Shown here: piece by piece, positions 44,932-54,366 of the stretch | Position numbering within the stretch: the stretch's first letter is position 1 | Layout: each line of letters starts with the position of its first letter | NCBI RefSeq assembly: GCF_028728205.1 | Contig: NZ_JAQYUU010000005.1 | Span: 124,001-188,000, forward strand | Source of the DNA: Clostridium sp. 'White wine YQ' | GTDB lineage: Bacteria > Bacillota > Clostridia > Clostridiales > Clostridiaceae | DNA length: 64,000 nucleotides | Direction: 5' to 3' | Translations under genes and position numbers: made by a program | Notes under the pieces: model-generated | What the model was told of the DNA's origin: nothing | Database searches by the model: none | The model's input: only the letters and a program-made list of their open reading frames with translations

Positions 44932-45803
44932 ACCCCCAGAAACTGCGGACGATAGTAAATGCTAACTTCCAGCAGTTCCATATTGGCTGAAGCATCGTAG
45001 CGCAAAGTGTTAATGCCTGCTGCAAGCTGGAAAAATACCGAATTAGTGTCCAGCAGGGAGAAAGCATTTGTTACCACAGAGCCGTTGATGCTGACTACTC
45101 GCTTACCAGCGAAATGGGTATATACACGAAGTTCATCTCCGGTATTCATTGTAGTGAGAAGGCGGATGTATTCCCCGGTATCAATATTTAATAGTTCTGG
45201 ATTTGTTACAGTTCCCAGCGCCTGGAATACGATCTCGCATCCACACGAAACATCACCGATGTTGTCCACGGTGATGATCTGGCTTGGCTGGCGCATTCCA
45301 AACTCCATGCCGCTCTCAGGTATTTCCAGTTCAAACTCGAATAAAGGTATCCAAGATGCCAGTTCCTCACGTACTTCATCCAGCGTCTCGAAGAAAGGAG
45401 ACGGGCAAAGCAGACTGACAAAAAAGTTGGGTATCCGCTGCCTGGTGGAAACGGTAAAACCCGCTTCTTCTACAACGCAGGCAATTTGCCGTTCACGATA
45501 GATGAGTGTTCCATTCAGCTTAGGGCTAAATATCTGAAGGAAACGCTGTCGTCGCGTAAAGGCCTCGTCAGGTGTATCTGCTAAGACCGTACCCTCCAGT
45601 ATGATGTTTCGCATATCCAGTGTAGAGGAAATATAAAAAGCACCGTCCTGATCCGGTGCCTTGAAGGTATTAACGGTCTGACGTATGTTGCCTGTGCCTT
45701 CTATCTTGGTAAGGAAATACGGGCGGCTTTGTTTGAGCGTAATACTTCTGCCATCAGCATTAATATAAGTAAGTTCCACAGTCAGACCTCCTTTATAATT
45801 CAA
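44928..45803 (-). CDS. Distal tail protein (Dit)
   Basis: A 291-aa siphovirus tail component with the N-terminal Dit beta-barrel (YFLTKIEGTGNIRQTVNTFKAPDQDGAFY, TLDMRNIILEGTVLA) and a C-terminal galectin-like part. Forms the hexameric ring joining tail tube to baseplate. Follows the tape measure gene with an 11-bp overlap. Confidence 0.88.
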   Translation of the reverse strand: MNYKGGLTVELTYINADGRSITLKQSRPYFLTKIEGTGNIRQTVNTFKAPDQDGAFYISSTLDMRNIILEGTVLADTPDEAFTRRQRFLQIFSPKLNGTLIYRERQIACVVEEAGFTVSTRQRIPNFFVSLLCPSPFFETLDEVREELASWIPLFEFELEIPESGMEFGMRQPSQIITVDNIGDVSCGCEIVFQALGTVTNPELLNIDTGEYIRLLTTMNTGDELRVYTHFAGKRVVSINGSVVTNAFSLLDTNSVFFQLAAGINTLRYDASANMELLEVSIYYRPQFLGV

Positions 45804-48213
45804 GAGCCAGCTTACGGGAGAGGTTTTTGAACTCCCGTGCCAGTTCTTTTTCAGATAGAGCCCTTGGTGTCACCACCGAGAGATTTTGCGTGATGCTTGT
45901 GCCGGTAGCACTGCCTTGTCCTGACAAACCTCTATAATTCAAATCGAAGTTTGTAGGTACCGCATTTTGCATATCCCTTGAAACTGCTGTCATTGCATCC
46001 TCAAAGCCCACACCGATGCCTTCGCCCATATTGCGGCCAATCCCAGCAAATAGAGTTGAAGGGGAGTTGATACCGAAGAAGTTCTTAATCTTCGATACCA
46101 CATTACCGAAAAATCCTGAAATCTTATTCCATAGCCAAGCACCTGCGTCTGAAATACCATTCCACAACCCTTTAATCAAATTGCCACCCACTTGGGCCAT
46201 TGAGCTTATATAACCGGTAAAGGCTCTAACCAGCCCTGAGATGATCTGTGGAACTGCCTTAACAACCTCCACAATTATCCTTGGCAGGTTTGCAATCAAT
46301 GCCACAAACAGCTGAACACCAGCCAGAATGATCTTATCGATATTACCTACAATGGCATTTACCAGTGAGGTTATGATCTTTGGAATTGCGGCTACAACAG
46401 TAGTAATAATCTGAGGAAGTGCCTGAATTAGCGATATCAAAAGCCGGATGCCTACATCAATAATCATGGGAATCGACCCAATAACTGCATTAATAATACT
46501 GTCGATGATTTGCGGAATTGCTTCCACAACTGCCGTAATGATGGTAGGCAATGCTGTCACCAGTGAAGTCAGCAATTGAATACCCGCATCGATAATCTCT
46601 GGAATGGATTCAATCAGAAAATCCACCAGTGCTTCGATGATGGCAGGCAAGGCAGAAACAAGCTGAGGTATCGCGTCCACCAATCCCTGCGCTAATCCTA
46701 TAATCAACTGCAAAGCCGCATCCAACAGCATTGGCAGGTTCTCAATCAAACCTTGAACAATCTTTGTGACTGCCGAAACTGCTGCGGGTATGAGCTTAGG
46801 TAAAGCAATGCCAATACCCTCCACAAGCGCGGTAACCAGTTCTATTGCTGCATTTATGAGCAATGGAAGATTATCAATCAGCGCTCCAACAATTGTCATT
46901 AGAGCACTAACCGCCGCCGGGATAAGTTCAGGTAAAAGGTTCAAAATAGCCTCCAGAAGCTGCTTGAATATATTTGTCACTAATTCAAGAAGCATTGGAA
47001 GCAAGTCTGCCACCGCTGCTAAAATTGCGCCCGTCGCTGTCGGTAGTGCTGCTACTATATTCTCTAAAACCGGTACGATATTAGTGACAACTGCCTCGAA
47101 AGCATCAACAAGATTCTCGGTCAGATTTGTCATATCCGCATTAGCATTGCCAAGTCCTGCTGTAAAAGAGCCAACCGCAGCCTGTAACAACCCAATCGAA
47201 CCAGAAATGGTCTGAGTCGATTCTTTTGCAAAGTTGCCAGCATACTGCTCGGTGTTCTCGAAAAACATCTGCATTGCAACTTCGGCTTTTTCTGCTTGTG
47301 TTGCGGTATTCCAGGTGAAATCCAGACCCTTTGCGAGAGCGTAGGCTTGGATGTTGGTAGCGTTCATAGCAACACCGAGGTTATCCATCATGGTAAAGTT
47401 GCCCTTTGCAGCACCTGTGACAGCCTCCATCGCAGTAGACATATCTATTCCCATAACGGATGCCATGTCTGCGGCACGTTGCATGGCTTTTTCGGTTAGT
47501 TCAAGGCTTTTCTGTTGCTGTATACCGGAACCTTGGAACAACGCACCCATTTTGTTGGCAGTAGCGAGATACTCGCTTTGGGAGACACCGAGGTTTTTAT
47601 AGGCTTCTTCACCGGTTTTTTGAATCGACGCAGCGTATGCACCGAAAACCGCCTCTGAACCACCCAAGTTTTGCTCCAACTCGCCAAATTGAGTGACCAC
47701 TTCTTTGCCCAACTTAATTGCGGCAGCTCCGGCGGCAACGGCAACTGTGCCCATCGCCAAACCAATGCCCTTAAGTACGCCACCAAGTTTATCAAACCTG
47801 CCACCAGCATCTTCTGCTCTTTTGCCAGAATCATCTAATTCTGCACCGAGGTTATCCGCTTCGATAGTGGACTGCGCAAGTTCACGCTCCATACCGTTGA
47901 GTTCAGCTTGCGCCTTGTTCAGCTGAATCTGCCAGTTCTGCGTGCGGCGGTCATTTTCACCAAAAGAGGAGGAGGCGTTATCAAGAGCAGCTTTAAGGGT
48001 GGAAACCTTCTCTTTCTGTGCGTCAATTTCTTTATTCAGAACCGCATTCCGAGCGGTAACCGATTGTATGGATTTATCGTTTTTATCAAACTGGCTGGTA
48101 ACAAGGGTCATTTCGCTGCCGAGCACCTTAAATGACTGATTGATTTCAGAAAGAGCGTTCTTAAATTCACGCTCACCCTCAACGCCTATTTTTAAGCCAA
48201 AATTGTCCGTCAT
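45793..48213 (-). CDS. Tape measure protein
   Basis: An 806-aa protein. The N-terminus is a coiled coil (residues about 15-130). A long middle (about 385-690) consists of hydrophobic helical repeats of about 39 aa with the theme LPxIIxxVVxAIPxIIxxLVxAI and IDAGIQLL. The C-terminus has the small LWNGISDAGAWLWNKISGFFG block common to tape measures. It sets tail length: at about 0.15 nm per residue this predicts a tail near 120 nm. Confidence 0.92.
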   Translation of the reverse strand: MTDNFGLKIGVEGEREFKNALSEINQSFKVLGSEMTLVTSQFDKNDKSIQSVTARNAVLNKEIDAQKEKVSTLKAALDNASSSFGENDRRTQNWQIQLNKAQAELNGMERELAQSTIEADNLGAELDDSGKRAEDAGGRFDKLGGVLKGIGLAMGTVAVAAGAAAIKLGKEVVTQFGELEQNLGGSEAVFGAYAASIQKTGEEAYKNLGVSQSEYLATANKMGALFQGSGIQQQKSLELTEKAMQRAADMASVMGIDMSTAMEAVTGAAKGNFTMMDNLGVAMNATNIQAYALAKGLDFTWNTATQAEKAEVAMQMFFENTEQYAGNFAKESTQTISGSIGLLQAAVGSFTAGLGNANADMTNLTENLVDAFEAVVTNIVPVLENIVAALPTATGAILAAVADLLPMLLELVTNIFKQLLEAILNLLPELIPAAVSALMTIVGALIDNLPLLINAAIELVTALVEGIGIALPKLIPAAVSAVTKIVQGLIENLPMLLDAALQLIIGLAQGLVDAIPQLVSALPAIIEALVDFLIESIPEIIDAGIQLLTSLVTALPTIITAVVEAIPQIIDSIINAVIGSIPMIIDVGIRLLISLIQALPQIITTVVAAIPKIITSLVNAIVGNIDKIILAGVQLFVALIANLPRIIVEVVKAVPQIISGLVRAFTGYISSMAQVGGNLIKGLWNGISDAGAWLWNKISGFFGNVVSKIKNFFGINSPSTLFAGIGRNMGEGIGVGFEDAMTAVSRDMQNAVPTNFDLNYRGLSGQGSATGTSITQNLSVVTPRALSEKELAREFKNLSRKLALEL

Positions 48214-48227
48214 ATCTTCACCTCCTC

Positions 48228-48802
48228 CTATATACCCGGCGGGATAATGTCATCAATTGTCCTGGTTTTCTTCGGCTTTTCAATTCCGTGCCATTGCTTG
48301 TGGCAGGTCCATAAATCAAAAAACAGTCCGATAGGCATGAGCCAGAATTCTTCTGCATCCATACTCATCTGAACTGTTCCATAATAAAGAAGCCGGGTAA
48401 AGACTTCAGCGTCCGTTACCCGACTTCCACGTTTTTTGGAGTTTCCTCCTCACTTTCTACATTGCGCTTTGTACCTTTGAACATCGCCTCGGTAATTGCA
48501 TTTTTATATGCCGCTAAGTCAAGCGGTGAGGTAAGAAGCTCCACTTCTTCCTCTGTAAGCAATTCTTCTGGTGCGTTCTTATTCTTAAGGTTGCGAATCA
48601 AAATTGACTGGTTTGCAAGCAGCGTAATTAGCCAAACAATCTCGTCCAGAGCCATCTCGAAGTTCTCGGATTTCATCAGTTTTTCTCCGAGGTTTTCAAG
48701 GCCACCGTAACGACCAGCAATCGCTTTTGTCGCACGTGTGGTCAGAACCAGTTCATACTCTTTGCCGCCGATGTTGATGGTGGCGCTTCTCTCATTATCC
48801 AT
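48228..48802 (-). CDS. Tail assembly chaperone, -1 frameshift fusion (gpGT-like)
   Basis: The upstream frame (48802 to 48431, 124 codons) meets the heptamer A-AAA-AAC at 48437-48431, in phase as xxA AAA AAC. A -1 slip there opens a second frame of 67 codons that ends at TAG 48228-48230 with no stop between. It reads RGSRVTDAEVFTRLLYYG, then EEFWLMPIGLFFDLW and TIDDIIPPGI. The fusion of about 191 aa lies directly upstream of the tape measure gene, as in lambda gpG/gpGT, and would coat the tape measure during assembly. Confidence 0.85.
48416..48802 (-). CDS. Tail assembly chaperone, unshifted product (gpG-like)
   Basis: A 128-aa product of the zero frame, ending NVEVG-stop 12 bp after the slippery site. 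Small acidic helical protein (INIGGKEYELVLTTRATKAI, LTEEEVELLTSPLDLAAYK) placed between the major tail protein and the tape measure, as expected for the short chaperone form made in excess. Confidence 0.88.
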   Translation of the reverse strand: MDNERSATINIGGKEYELVLTTRATKAIAGRYGGLENLGEKLMKSENFEMALDEIVWLITLLANQSILIRNLKNKNAPEELLTEEEVELLTSPLDLAAYKNAITEAMFKGTKRNVESEEETPKNVEVG

Positions 48803-48814
48803 AGCTCAATCCTC

Positions 48815-49405
48815 CTAAGGTTCCGGCGTGTAGACCGGTTCGTAAACTTCAGTGAACCAACCGGTGATAGTTGCAGAAGATACGCCTGCATCGCCTTCAG
48901 TGACCTCTGCTTTCCATGGGTGTTTGCCCATGCCGTCCAATTTGTTCCTACGCATAACCGTTCCTTCGATGGTTGGCGTAGAGAAGGTGATAGAATCCGC
49001 CTTTGTCTGCAGGTTTGTTGCGGGTAGGCCAAATTTTACGCGATAAAGCCAAAAATAACGATATGTTCCATTGGCCTTTTGCGCTCGGAAGCCTACAGCA
49101 ACGGGTGTGCCCACGTTCTCACTGGCGGAGATCAGCACACCGTTGTCATCGGTTGATGCTCCGGTTAGATCTGCCGCGACAGTTGGGCCAATATCATCCA
49201 CGCCGAGGGTGAGCGTGCCGCTATTAAAGTCTTTTACAACTTCTGCAGCACCGTCGTCCGCATATAGAATCGCCTCAATTAATTCCACCGAAAGCTCGGC
49301 GGTTATAGCTTTAGCAAGCACCGAAGGTACAGCATAGGTCTCTACACCGCTAGAATCTTCGGTTATCTTTGAATAGTACAGTCTGTCAAGACCGATAGTT
49401 GCCAT
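48815..49405 (-). CDS. Major tail protein (phi13 family)
   Basis: A 196-aa tube-forming protein: IGLDRLYYSKITEDSSGVETYAVP, GVDDIGPTVAADLTGA, RYFWLYRVKFGLPATNLQTKADSI. These are typical of phi13-type major tail proteins. Position before the chaperone agrees. Confidence 0.88.
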   Translation of the reverse strand: MATIGLDRLYYSKITEDSSGVETYAVPSVLAKAITAELSVELIEAILYADDGAAEVVKDFNSGTLTLGVDDIGPTVAADLTGASTDDNGVLISASENVGTPVAVGFRAQKANGTYRYFWLYRVKFGLPATNLQTKADSITFSTPTIEGTVMRRNKLDGMGKHPWKAEVTEGDAGVSSATITGWFTEVYEPVYTPEP

Positions 49406-49408
49406 GTG

Positions 49409-49750
49409 TTATTCCTCCAATCCATAGTTTTTTGCCACATCAATGGCGTAATGGTGATATCCGGTATCGTCTTCGTGTCCGATGTACCGTCGTTCAGTCA
49501 CGGTGAAATCCGCATTCAGCAAAACCGTAGTAATCTGCCTTTTCCGCTCTAAGTAATTGCCTTTTGAGAAAAGTGATATCCTCACTTCCTGCACATCAAA
49601 GCCGGGGCGGTTATCCGCGTGAACTTCAAAAATGTCCGTCAGAGGGATAAAGACCAGATATTCGTCAGGTGGCACACCGCTGAACACACCAGTTTCGATA
49701 GGAATATTAAAGGGTTCCAGGACTTCGCTCAAATCTGAAAGTAGACTCAT
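49409..49750 (-). CDS. Tail terminator/completion-like protein
   Basis: A 113-aa protein (FNIPIETGVFSGVPPDEYLVFIPL, HYAIDVAKNYGLEE). Size, beta content and position between the HK97 gp10-like gene and the major tail protein suggest the tail terminator. Confidence 0.7.
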   Translation of the reverse strand: MSLLSDLSEVLEPFNIPIETGVFSGVPPDEYLVFIPLTDIFEVHADNRPGFDVQEVRISLFSKGNYLERKRQITTVLLNADFTVTERRYIGHEDDTGYHHYAIDVAKNYGLEE

Positions 49751-50178
49751 ATCCTATTTACCTCCTCATCCAGCTTTGCTTTCATCGCTTCGATGCACGG
49801 CTTTCTACTGGTGCTTTTCGCTGGTTTTAAGAATGGTTTTGCCGGTTGACCCGATTTTCCGTATTCGATGATATTGGCTATCTTTGCATTGCTGCTTCCA
49901 TCACGACGTGGTTCAGAAAAACCAACTTTAACGTTATGGTTGCCATCTCTATCCTGTAAAGCGGGTGAAATCCCCAATGCTGCCGAAAGCTCGCCGGTGG
50001 AATGTGAAGGATACTTTGTGTCACGGCCAACTGCTGAATTAAGATTAGACTTTACCTTATCAAGCACAACCTCACCGCCAGCCTTAAGCACACGAGGGAT
50101 AATTTCATCAGTTTTATCATTCAACCGTGAAACCTTCTGGAGAAAGTCCTCCGGCATTTTCATAGTTACTTTAGCCAC
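49747..50178 (-). CDS. HK97 gp10-like head-tail joining protein
   Basis: A 143-aa protein with the gp10-family features: an N-terminal helix, DKVKSNL, HSTGELSAALGI, IIEYGKSGQPAKPFLKPA. Overlaps its neighbours by 4 and 8 bp. Confidence 0.82.
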   Translation of the reverse strand: MAKVTMKMPEDFLQKVSRLNDKTDEIIPRVLKAGGEVVLDKVKSNLNSAVGRDTKYPSHSTGELSAALGISPALQDRDGNHNVKVGFSEPRRDGSSNAKIANIIEYGKSGQPAKPFLKPAKSTSRKPCIEAMKAKLDEEVNRI

Positions 50179-50503
50179 TAGGCTTCACCTCCTTGGCGAG
50201 TACTTCAATGTACATTCCACGACCTTTGACGTCCTCCACCGAGGTGATTTCAAATCTTCCGTCTTCACAAGCAATAAGCATTGCGGTCGTAACGGTAACA
50301 CCTGGAATACAGCGGAAACGGAAAAGATCGGTGGCTTCTGAAAATGCGGCTCTGTTTGCCCATATCTCAGTGCCGTGCCGACCTTCCCGATACGCTTTGA
50401 TGGAAGCTACAATATTGTCAATCTCAGTACTGAAGCCCTCCGAGTCTTTTATAGTTACGGTCTCAATAATATCTATAAAGGTGTTCATCTTTCCAAAGCT
50501 CAT
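50171..50503 (-). CDS. Head closure / head-tail adaptor
   Basis: A 110-aa small beta-barrel protein (FIDIIETVTIKDSEGFSTEI, CEDGRFEITSVEDVKGRGMYIEV) in the place of the SPP1 gp16-like head-closure protein. Confidence 0.8.
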   Translation of the reverse strand: MSFGKMNTFIDIIETVTIKDSEGFSTEIDNIVASIKAYREGRHGTEIWANRAAFSEATDLFRFRCIPGVTVTTAMLIACEDGRFEITSVEDVKGRGMYIEVLAKEVKPSG

Positions 50504-50506
50504 AAT

Positions 50507-50824
50507 CTACACCTTCCAATTCCGGTCGAGGCGGAGTAGCAAGTTTACTGTGTTCCAAACTTGTTGACCTGCCTGCACGCTATCGGCAAAGAAACCAGCC
50601 GTCGAGCCATCTCTGCTTTCGTAGAAATGACTCGACAGCATGATTACTGCCTGTTCAGTAGTGGGCGGCATAGTGTTTTCAGTATAATATCCCTCAGCAA
50701 CATGTTGGTAGCTCTCCGCGTAGGAAACGGCGGCTTTGATGTAATGCAGCAGAAGGCCGTCGTCTGCATCATGTGCCAGGATCAGGTTCGCTTTTACTTT
50801 GGGGAGAAGATTATCTGTTGTCAT
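50507..50824 (-). CDS. Head-tail connector (gp6-like)
   Basis: A 105-aa helical protein (DADDGLLLHYIKAAVSYAESY, TEQAVIMLSSHFYESRDG) typical of phage gp6/QLRG-type connectors that join portal to tail. Confidence 0.82.
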   Translation of the reverse strand: MTTDNLLPKVKANLILAHDADDGLLLHYIKAAVSYAESYQHVAEGYYTENTMPPTTEQAVIMLSSHFYESRDGSTAGFFADSVQAGQQVWNTVNLLLRLDRNWKV

Positions 50825-50846
50825 GCCATCCGCCTCCTTCCGGTCA

Positions 50847-51062
50847 TTATTCGTCTGCCGCCATCAAACCCGCCGCTTTTAACTTGGCGAGAAGAGCATT
50901 GAAATCCGTGACCAGACCAGCAACATCGGTGGCCGTGCTGTACGCCTGATTCTCTGCAGCAGGAAGCCCCGTTACCGAGGCTCCCGGCAGGACTTCCAAT
51001 GTGCCACCGATGATCCACTTTTCGCCGCCCTGTTCCATATAATTCTTTGAGTTATAACTCAT
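50847..51062 (-). CDS. Head fibre-like protein
   Basis: A 71-aa protein with the recurring motif YMEQGGEKWIIGGTLEVLPGASV, found in phage head-fibre proteins, then a helical tail (VTDFNALLAKLKAAGLM). Placed directly after the capsid gene. Confidence 0.75.
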   Translation of the reverse strand: MSYNSKNYMEQGGEKWIIGGTLEVLPGASVTGLPAAENQAYSTATDVAGLVTDFNALLAKLKAAGLMAADE

Positions 51063-51075
51063 AGGTCAGCCCTCC

Positions 51076-52281
51076 TTATGCGTGCTGCTGGAGAACCTTG
51101 ATAGCCTCCGGCAGGATCAGCTTACCGTCCACACGCTGGGTAGCTACAAAGCCTACCTGCCCGGTGACTGCATAAAGCTCGTTTAATCTCTTGAACATAC
51201 GTCCCTGACGGTCGGCTACCCAGTAATAGCTGAAGTCACCAAACACGATGCTCTTGGCGGTCGCAGCAATAGTTGGCACATATGCTGAGGTGTACAGAGG
51301 GCGGTTCATGATGGTATCAGGCGTGCCTGCCTGAAGTGAAGGCTGCCAAAGGTACTGGCCCTGACCGTCCTTTAGTTTACGGATTGCCTTTACAGTAGCA
51401 TCGTTCATAACGAATACAGCCCTGTTACGGTAAGGAGCCTTAAGTGAGTAGAACAGGTCGAGCACCTCATCCATGGTGATTGCTGTAGCACCTGCTGTAG
51501 TTACACCGATTTGGGCACCACCTGTAGCGGCAAGGATGCCAGTCGGTTTACCGGAGCCATCGCCGGTGAAGAAAGCTTCCTCTTCTTTATTGCCGATACG
51601 TCTTGCGAACTCTTTAGAGATGTAGGCTTCGAGGTTGAACACAGAATCGTTCATCAACTCTTCGGATACTTTGATCAAGGTTGCCAGTTTATAGGCACTG
51701 ATAGACACCTGACCGAAGCTGTCATCGCTCTCTGGAATAATGCCTTCTTCATCGACCCATGAAGCAGTACCTTTGGTAGCTACGACTGGAATCTTCCTAT
51801 CACCGGAAGATGTGGTGATAACATTGGCCAGTGAACGGAAGATGTTCTCATCCTCGAGGGCCTCTACCAGCGTACGCTCAAACTCGTCAGGTACGAGATA
51901 ACCACCCTCGGTGTCTGTACCTATTTGCAGGGCATTTCTTACGTTTACATCAAGTCCTTCTCCTGCACGAGTACGCATAGCATTCCAGAACGCTTTCCTG
52001 TATTCGGAGGATGCACGACCGGTTTTTTCTTCAGCTCCTTTGGATGGAGCGTTTGTAATGGGATTGCTGGTAGCTTTGGAAAGTTCCAAGTCGATAGAGG
52101 CCTGACGCTCGAGGCGCTCAATTTCTTTACCTAATGCGACGACGTCGTTTTCCATCTTCTCGTAAGTAGTGGTATCCTCGGCGGACAGTAGCCCATCGCC
52201 GCCACGTTTTGTATCAAGGAACGCCTTTGCCGCATCCCAAGCCTTAGCGCGCTTTTCGCGCAATTCAAGAATCTTACTCAT
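51076..52281 (-). CDS. HK97-family major capsid protein
   Basis: About 401 aa. An N-terminal coiled delta/scaffold domain (residues 1-100) precedes the HK97 fold (GGYLVPDEFERTLVEALEDENIFRSLANVI, KVSEELMNDS, EAFFTGDGSGKPTGIL, FGDFSYYWVADRQG). The delta domain should be removed by the ClpP-like protease encoded upstream. ATG at 52281 after AAGGAGG. Confidence 0.93.
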   Translation of the reverse strand: MSKILELREKRAKAWDAAKAFLDTKRGGDGLLSAEDTTTYEKMENDVVALGKEIERLERQASIDLELSKATSNPITNAPSKGAEEKTGRASSEYRKAFWNAMRTRAGEGLDVNVRNALQIGTDTEGGYLVPDEFERTLVEALEDENIFRSLANVITTSSGDRKIPVVATKGTASWVDEEGIIPESDDSFGQVSISAYKLATLIKVSEELMNDSVFNLEAYISKEFARRIGNKEEEAFFTGDGSGKPTGILAATGGAQIGVTTAGATAITMDEVLDLFYSLKAPYRNRAVFVMNDATVKAIRKLKDGQGQYLWQPSLQAGTPDTIMNRPLYTSAYVPTIAATAKSIVFGDFSYYWVADRQGRMFKRLNELYAVTGQVGFVATQRVDGKLILPEAIKVLQQHA

Positions 52282-52300
52282 TGTAATTTCCTCCTTCAAA

Positions 52301-53002
52301 TTAGTGTGAAATTAAAGAGAGCCGCTTTTCCAGCGACTCTATCGGGGTACCTGTTTTCGGTTTTGACTTTTTGGGTATTTTCCCAAGTAGGGAGTTGCAC
52401 ACAGCTGCACGGGAAAATATAAGTCCTTGCCCTGTATCAAGAGGGATACGATCTTCACCTTCCGTGAACATGATTTTGTCAGCGAAGCCAAGTTCAATGG
52501 CTTTGTTCGCATTCATCCAAGTCTCTGCATCCATGAGATGCGATAGCTTTGCGCGGGATAGCCCGGATTTCAGTTCATATGCGTTGATGATGCTTTCCTT
52601 GACCTCATCCAGCAGGGCTTTGGCTCGGAGCATCTCCTCACTGTCGCCGATAGCAATGGTCGAAGGATTATGGATCATCAGCATAGAAACGGGCGACATA
52701 TATACATCGCCACCTGCCATAGCGATAACCGATGCTGCACTTGCTGCCAATCCATCGATCTTCACGGTGACTTTTCCGGTATACTCCATTAGCATGTTAT
52801 AGATCTGTGCAGCAGCGAAAACATCACCGCCGGGCGAGTTGATCCAAACCGTAACATTGCCAGAGCCAGCCATCAATTCATCTTTGAACAACTTTGGTGT
52901 TACTTCATCGCCCCACCAGGTCTCGTCGGAGATTTCTCCATTGAGATAGAGGGTGCGCTCTTCGGTGGCTTCATCTCGCACCCAGTTCCAGAATTTTCTC
53001 AT
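52301..53002 (-). CDS. ClpP-like head maturation protease
   Basis: A 233-aa serine protease with INSPGGDVFAAAQIYN, the nucleophile Ser in LAASAASVIAMAGGDVYMS and the catalytic His in MLMIHNPST. It cleaves capsid scaffold domains during prohead maturation. Start overlaps portal stop by 4 bp. Confidence 0.9.
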   Translation of the reverse strand: MRKFWNWVRDEATEERTLYLNGEISDETWWGDEVTPKLFKDELMAGSGNVTVWINSPGGDVFAAAQIYNMLMEYTGKVTVKIDGLAASAASVIAMAGGDVYMSPVSMLMIHNPSTIAIGDSEEMLRAKALLDEVKESIINAYELKSGLSRAKLSHLMDAETWMNANKAIELGFADKIMFTEGEDRIPLDTGQGLIFSRAAVCNSLLGKIPKKSKPKTGTPIESLEKRLSLISH

Positions 53003-54246
53003 TGGCCATTAGCCTCCTTTTCATAAAAATTGCCCGCCTGTGAGAGCGGGAGCATATTGCCGTTCACAAGATACAAATCACCGCCTTCCTCAGCTGGGAT
53101 GCGGTTCATATCCTCCAGTTCACGGATGTCATTGGCAGACATCCATCCGTTTTGCCTTCCGACTGAATAACCGTTCATGCGGCTCTGGTAGTCACCACGA
53201 AGCAATCCATCCAGATTAAACTTGATAAACAGCGACGTTTTCTCTGAAGGCAGGATTAACGATTGCTGAAGGCTCTGCTCCCAGCGAACTACCCATGGAT
53301 CGAGTGTGTATTTTACGAACTCCAGCGATTGTTGCTCGATGTTGGAGAAGCTGGATTTCTCAAGGTCGCCCACCATGTGTGGCGGCACACGGAAGATACG
53401 GGCGATTTCGTTAATCTGAAATTTCCGGGTCTCCAGAAATTGCGCCTGCTCCGGTGGAATACCAATGGCCTGAAACTTCATGCCTTCTTCCAGTACGGCA
53501 ACCTTGTGTGCGTTACCGCTTCCTTGATAGGCGCTGTTCCAGCTATCCTTGACTCGCTGGATATCCTTAATTACACCGGGATGCTCCAGCACGCCACCGG
53601 GATTGGCACCGTTAGCGAAGAACGCTGCGCCGTATTCCTCAGTGGCAAGTGACATGCCGATGGCGTTCTTGGCCATTGCTATGGGGCTGTAGCCAATGAG
53701 CCCATCAAAGCCAAGACCGGGTATGTGAAGCACCTCATCCTTACGGAGCGTGACATAGCCGCCTTTAGGCTTTAGTCCGCTTTCATCAACATCACGGTAA
53801 TAGGTGTAAACCAGCTCGCCGTTTTGAGCACGGCCGACTTCCATCTTGTTTGGTAGCAGTGGGTAAAGCGCAACAGCCTGACCGCGACCATTTCGGACAA
53901 TCTGCGCGTAAGCATTGCCCCAAAGTAAAAGATGACTCATCAGTGTTTCACGAAACACAAATGAAGTCATCTCAGGGTTAGGTTCGTTATGAAGAAGATA
54001 GTACAGTGGGTGCTGTGCGATGCGTTCCTTCCCACCATCCAAGCGGTATCGGTATACATGTAAAGGCAGTCCAGCGATTGCTTCGGCCAATATTCTTACG
54101 CAGGCATAAACCGCAGTGGTCTGCATAGCCGTTCGCTCGTTTACTGTTTTGCCACTGCTGGTGCCGCCAAACAAGAATGAAAACGCGCTTCCCACACGGT
54201 TTTGGGGCTTATCCCTTGAACGGAACAGTCCTTTTAATAAATCCAT
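52999..54246 (-). CDS. HK97-family portal protein
   Basis: About 415 aa (TTAVYACVRILAEAIAGLPLHVYR, HLLLWGNAYAQIVR, NEIARIFRVPPHMVGDLEKSSFSNIEQQ), all typical of the dodecameric HK97 portal. The ATG at 54246 has GGAGG 8 bp before it; the longer frame reaches into the promoter of the plus-strand gene. Confidence 0.92.
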   Translation of the reverse strand: MDLLKGLFRSRDKPQNRVGSAFSFLFGGTSSGKTVNERTAMQTTAVYACVRILAEAIAGLPLHVYRYRLDGGKERIAQHPLYYLLHNEPNPEMTSFVFRETLMSHLLLWGNAYAQIVRNGRGQAVALYPLLPNKMEVGRAQNGELVYTYYRDVDESGLKPKGGYVTLRKDEVLHIPGLGFDGLIGYSPIAMAKNAIGMSLATEEYGAAFFANGANPGGVLEHPGVIKDIQRVKDSWNSAYQGSGNAHKVAVLEEGMKFQAIGIPPEQAQFLETRKFQINEIARIFRVPPHMVGDLEKSSFSNIEQQSLEFVKYTLDPWVVRWEQSLQQSLILPSEKTSLFIKFNLDGLLRGDYQSRMNGYSVGRQNGWMSANDIRELEDMNRIPAEEGGDLYLVNGNMLPLSQAGNFYEKEANGQ

Positions 54247-54278
54247 AAGCATCACCTCCACTTTTTTTATTTCTGATA

Positions 54279-54327
54279 TTGACACCTATACTCACTCCGT
54301 GTTATAGTGTGAGTATAACACGGAGTG
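54279..54327 (+). promoter_or_regulatory. Promoter/operator of the plus-strand HTH gene
   Basis: -35 TTGACA (54279-54284), 18-bp spacer, -10 TATAGT (54303-54308). A perfect 14-bp inverted repeat, CACTCCGTGTTATA (54293-54306) and TATAACACGGAGTG (54314-54327) with a 7-bp centre, covers the -10 and start region. Typical of an autorepressed promoter. Confidence 0.82.
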
Positions 54328-54366
54328 CAAACATAATCTAAATTTAATAGAAAGGAATCAGATACT

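Noticed and set aside
46766-47215. Plus-strand open frame inside the tape measure gene
   Set aside because: Antisense of hydrophobic repeats; low-complexity Ser/Ala/Thr product without a start signal.
45793-48213. Tape measure repeats as a possible toxin or membrane protein
   Set aside because: The hydrophobic helices lie in a gene placed between tail chaperone and Dit, with the usual tape measure coiled coil, so a phage tail role explains them.
49868-50341. Plus-strand 157-codon frame over the head-tail genes
   Set aside because: It overlaps two well-supported minus-strand genes and has no family features.
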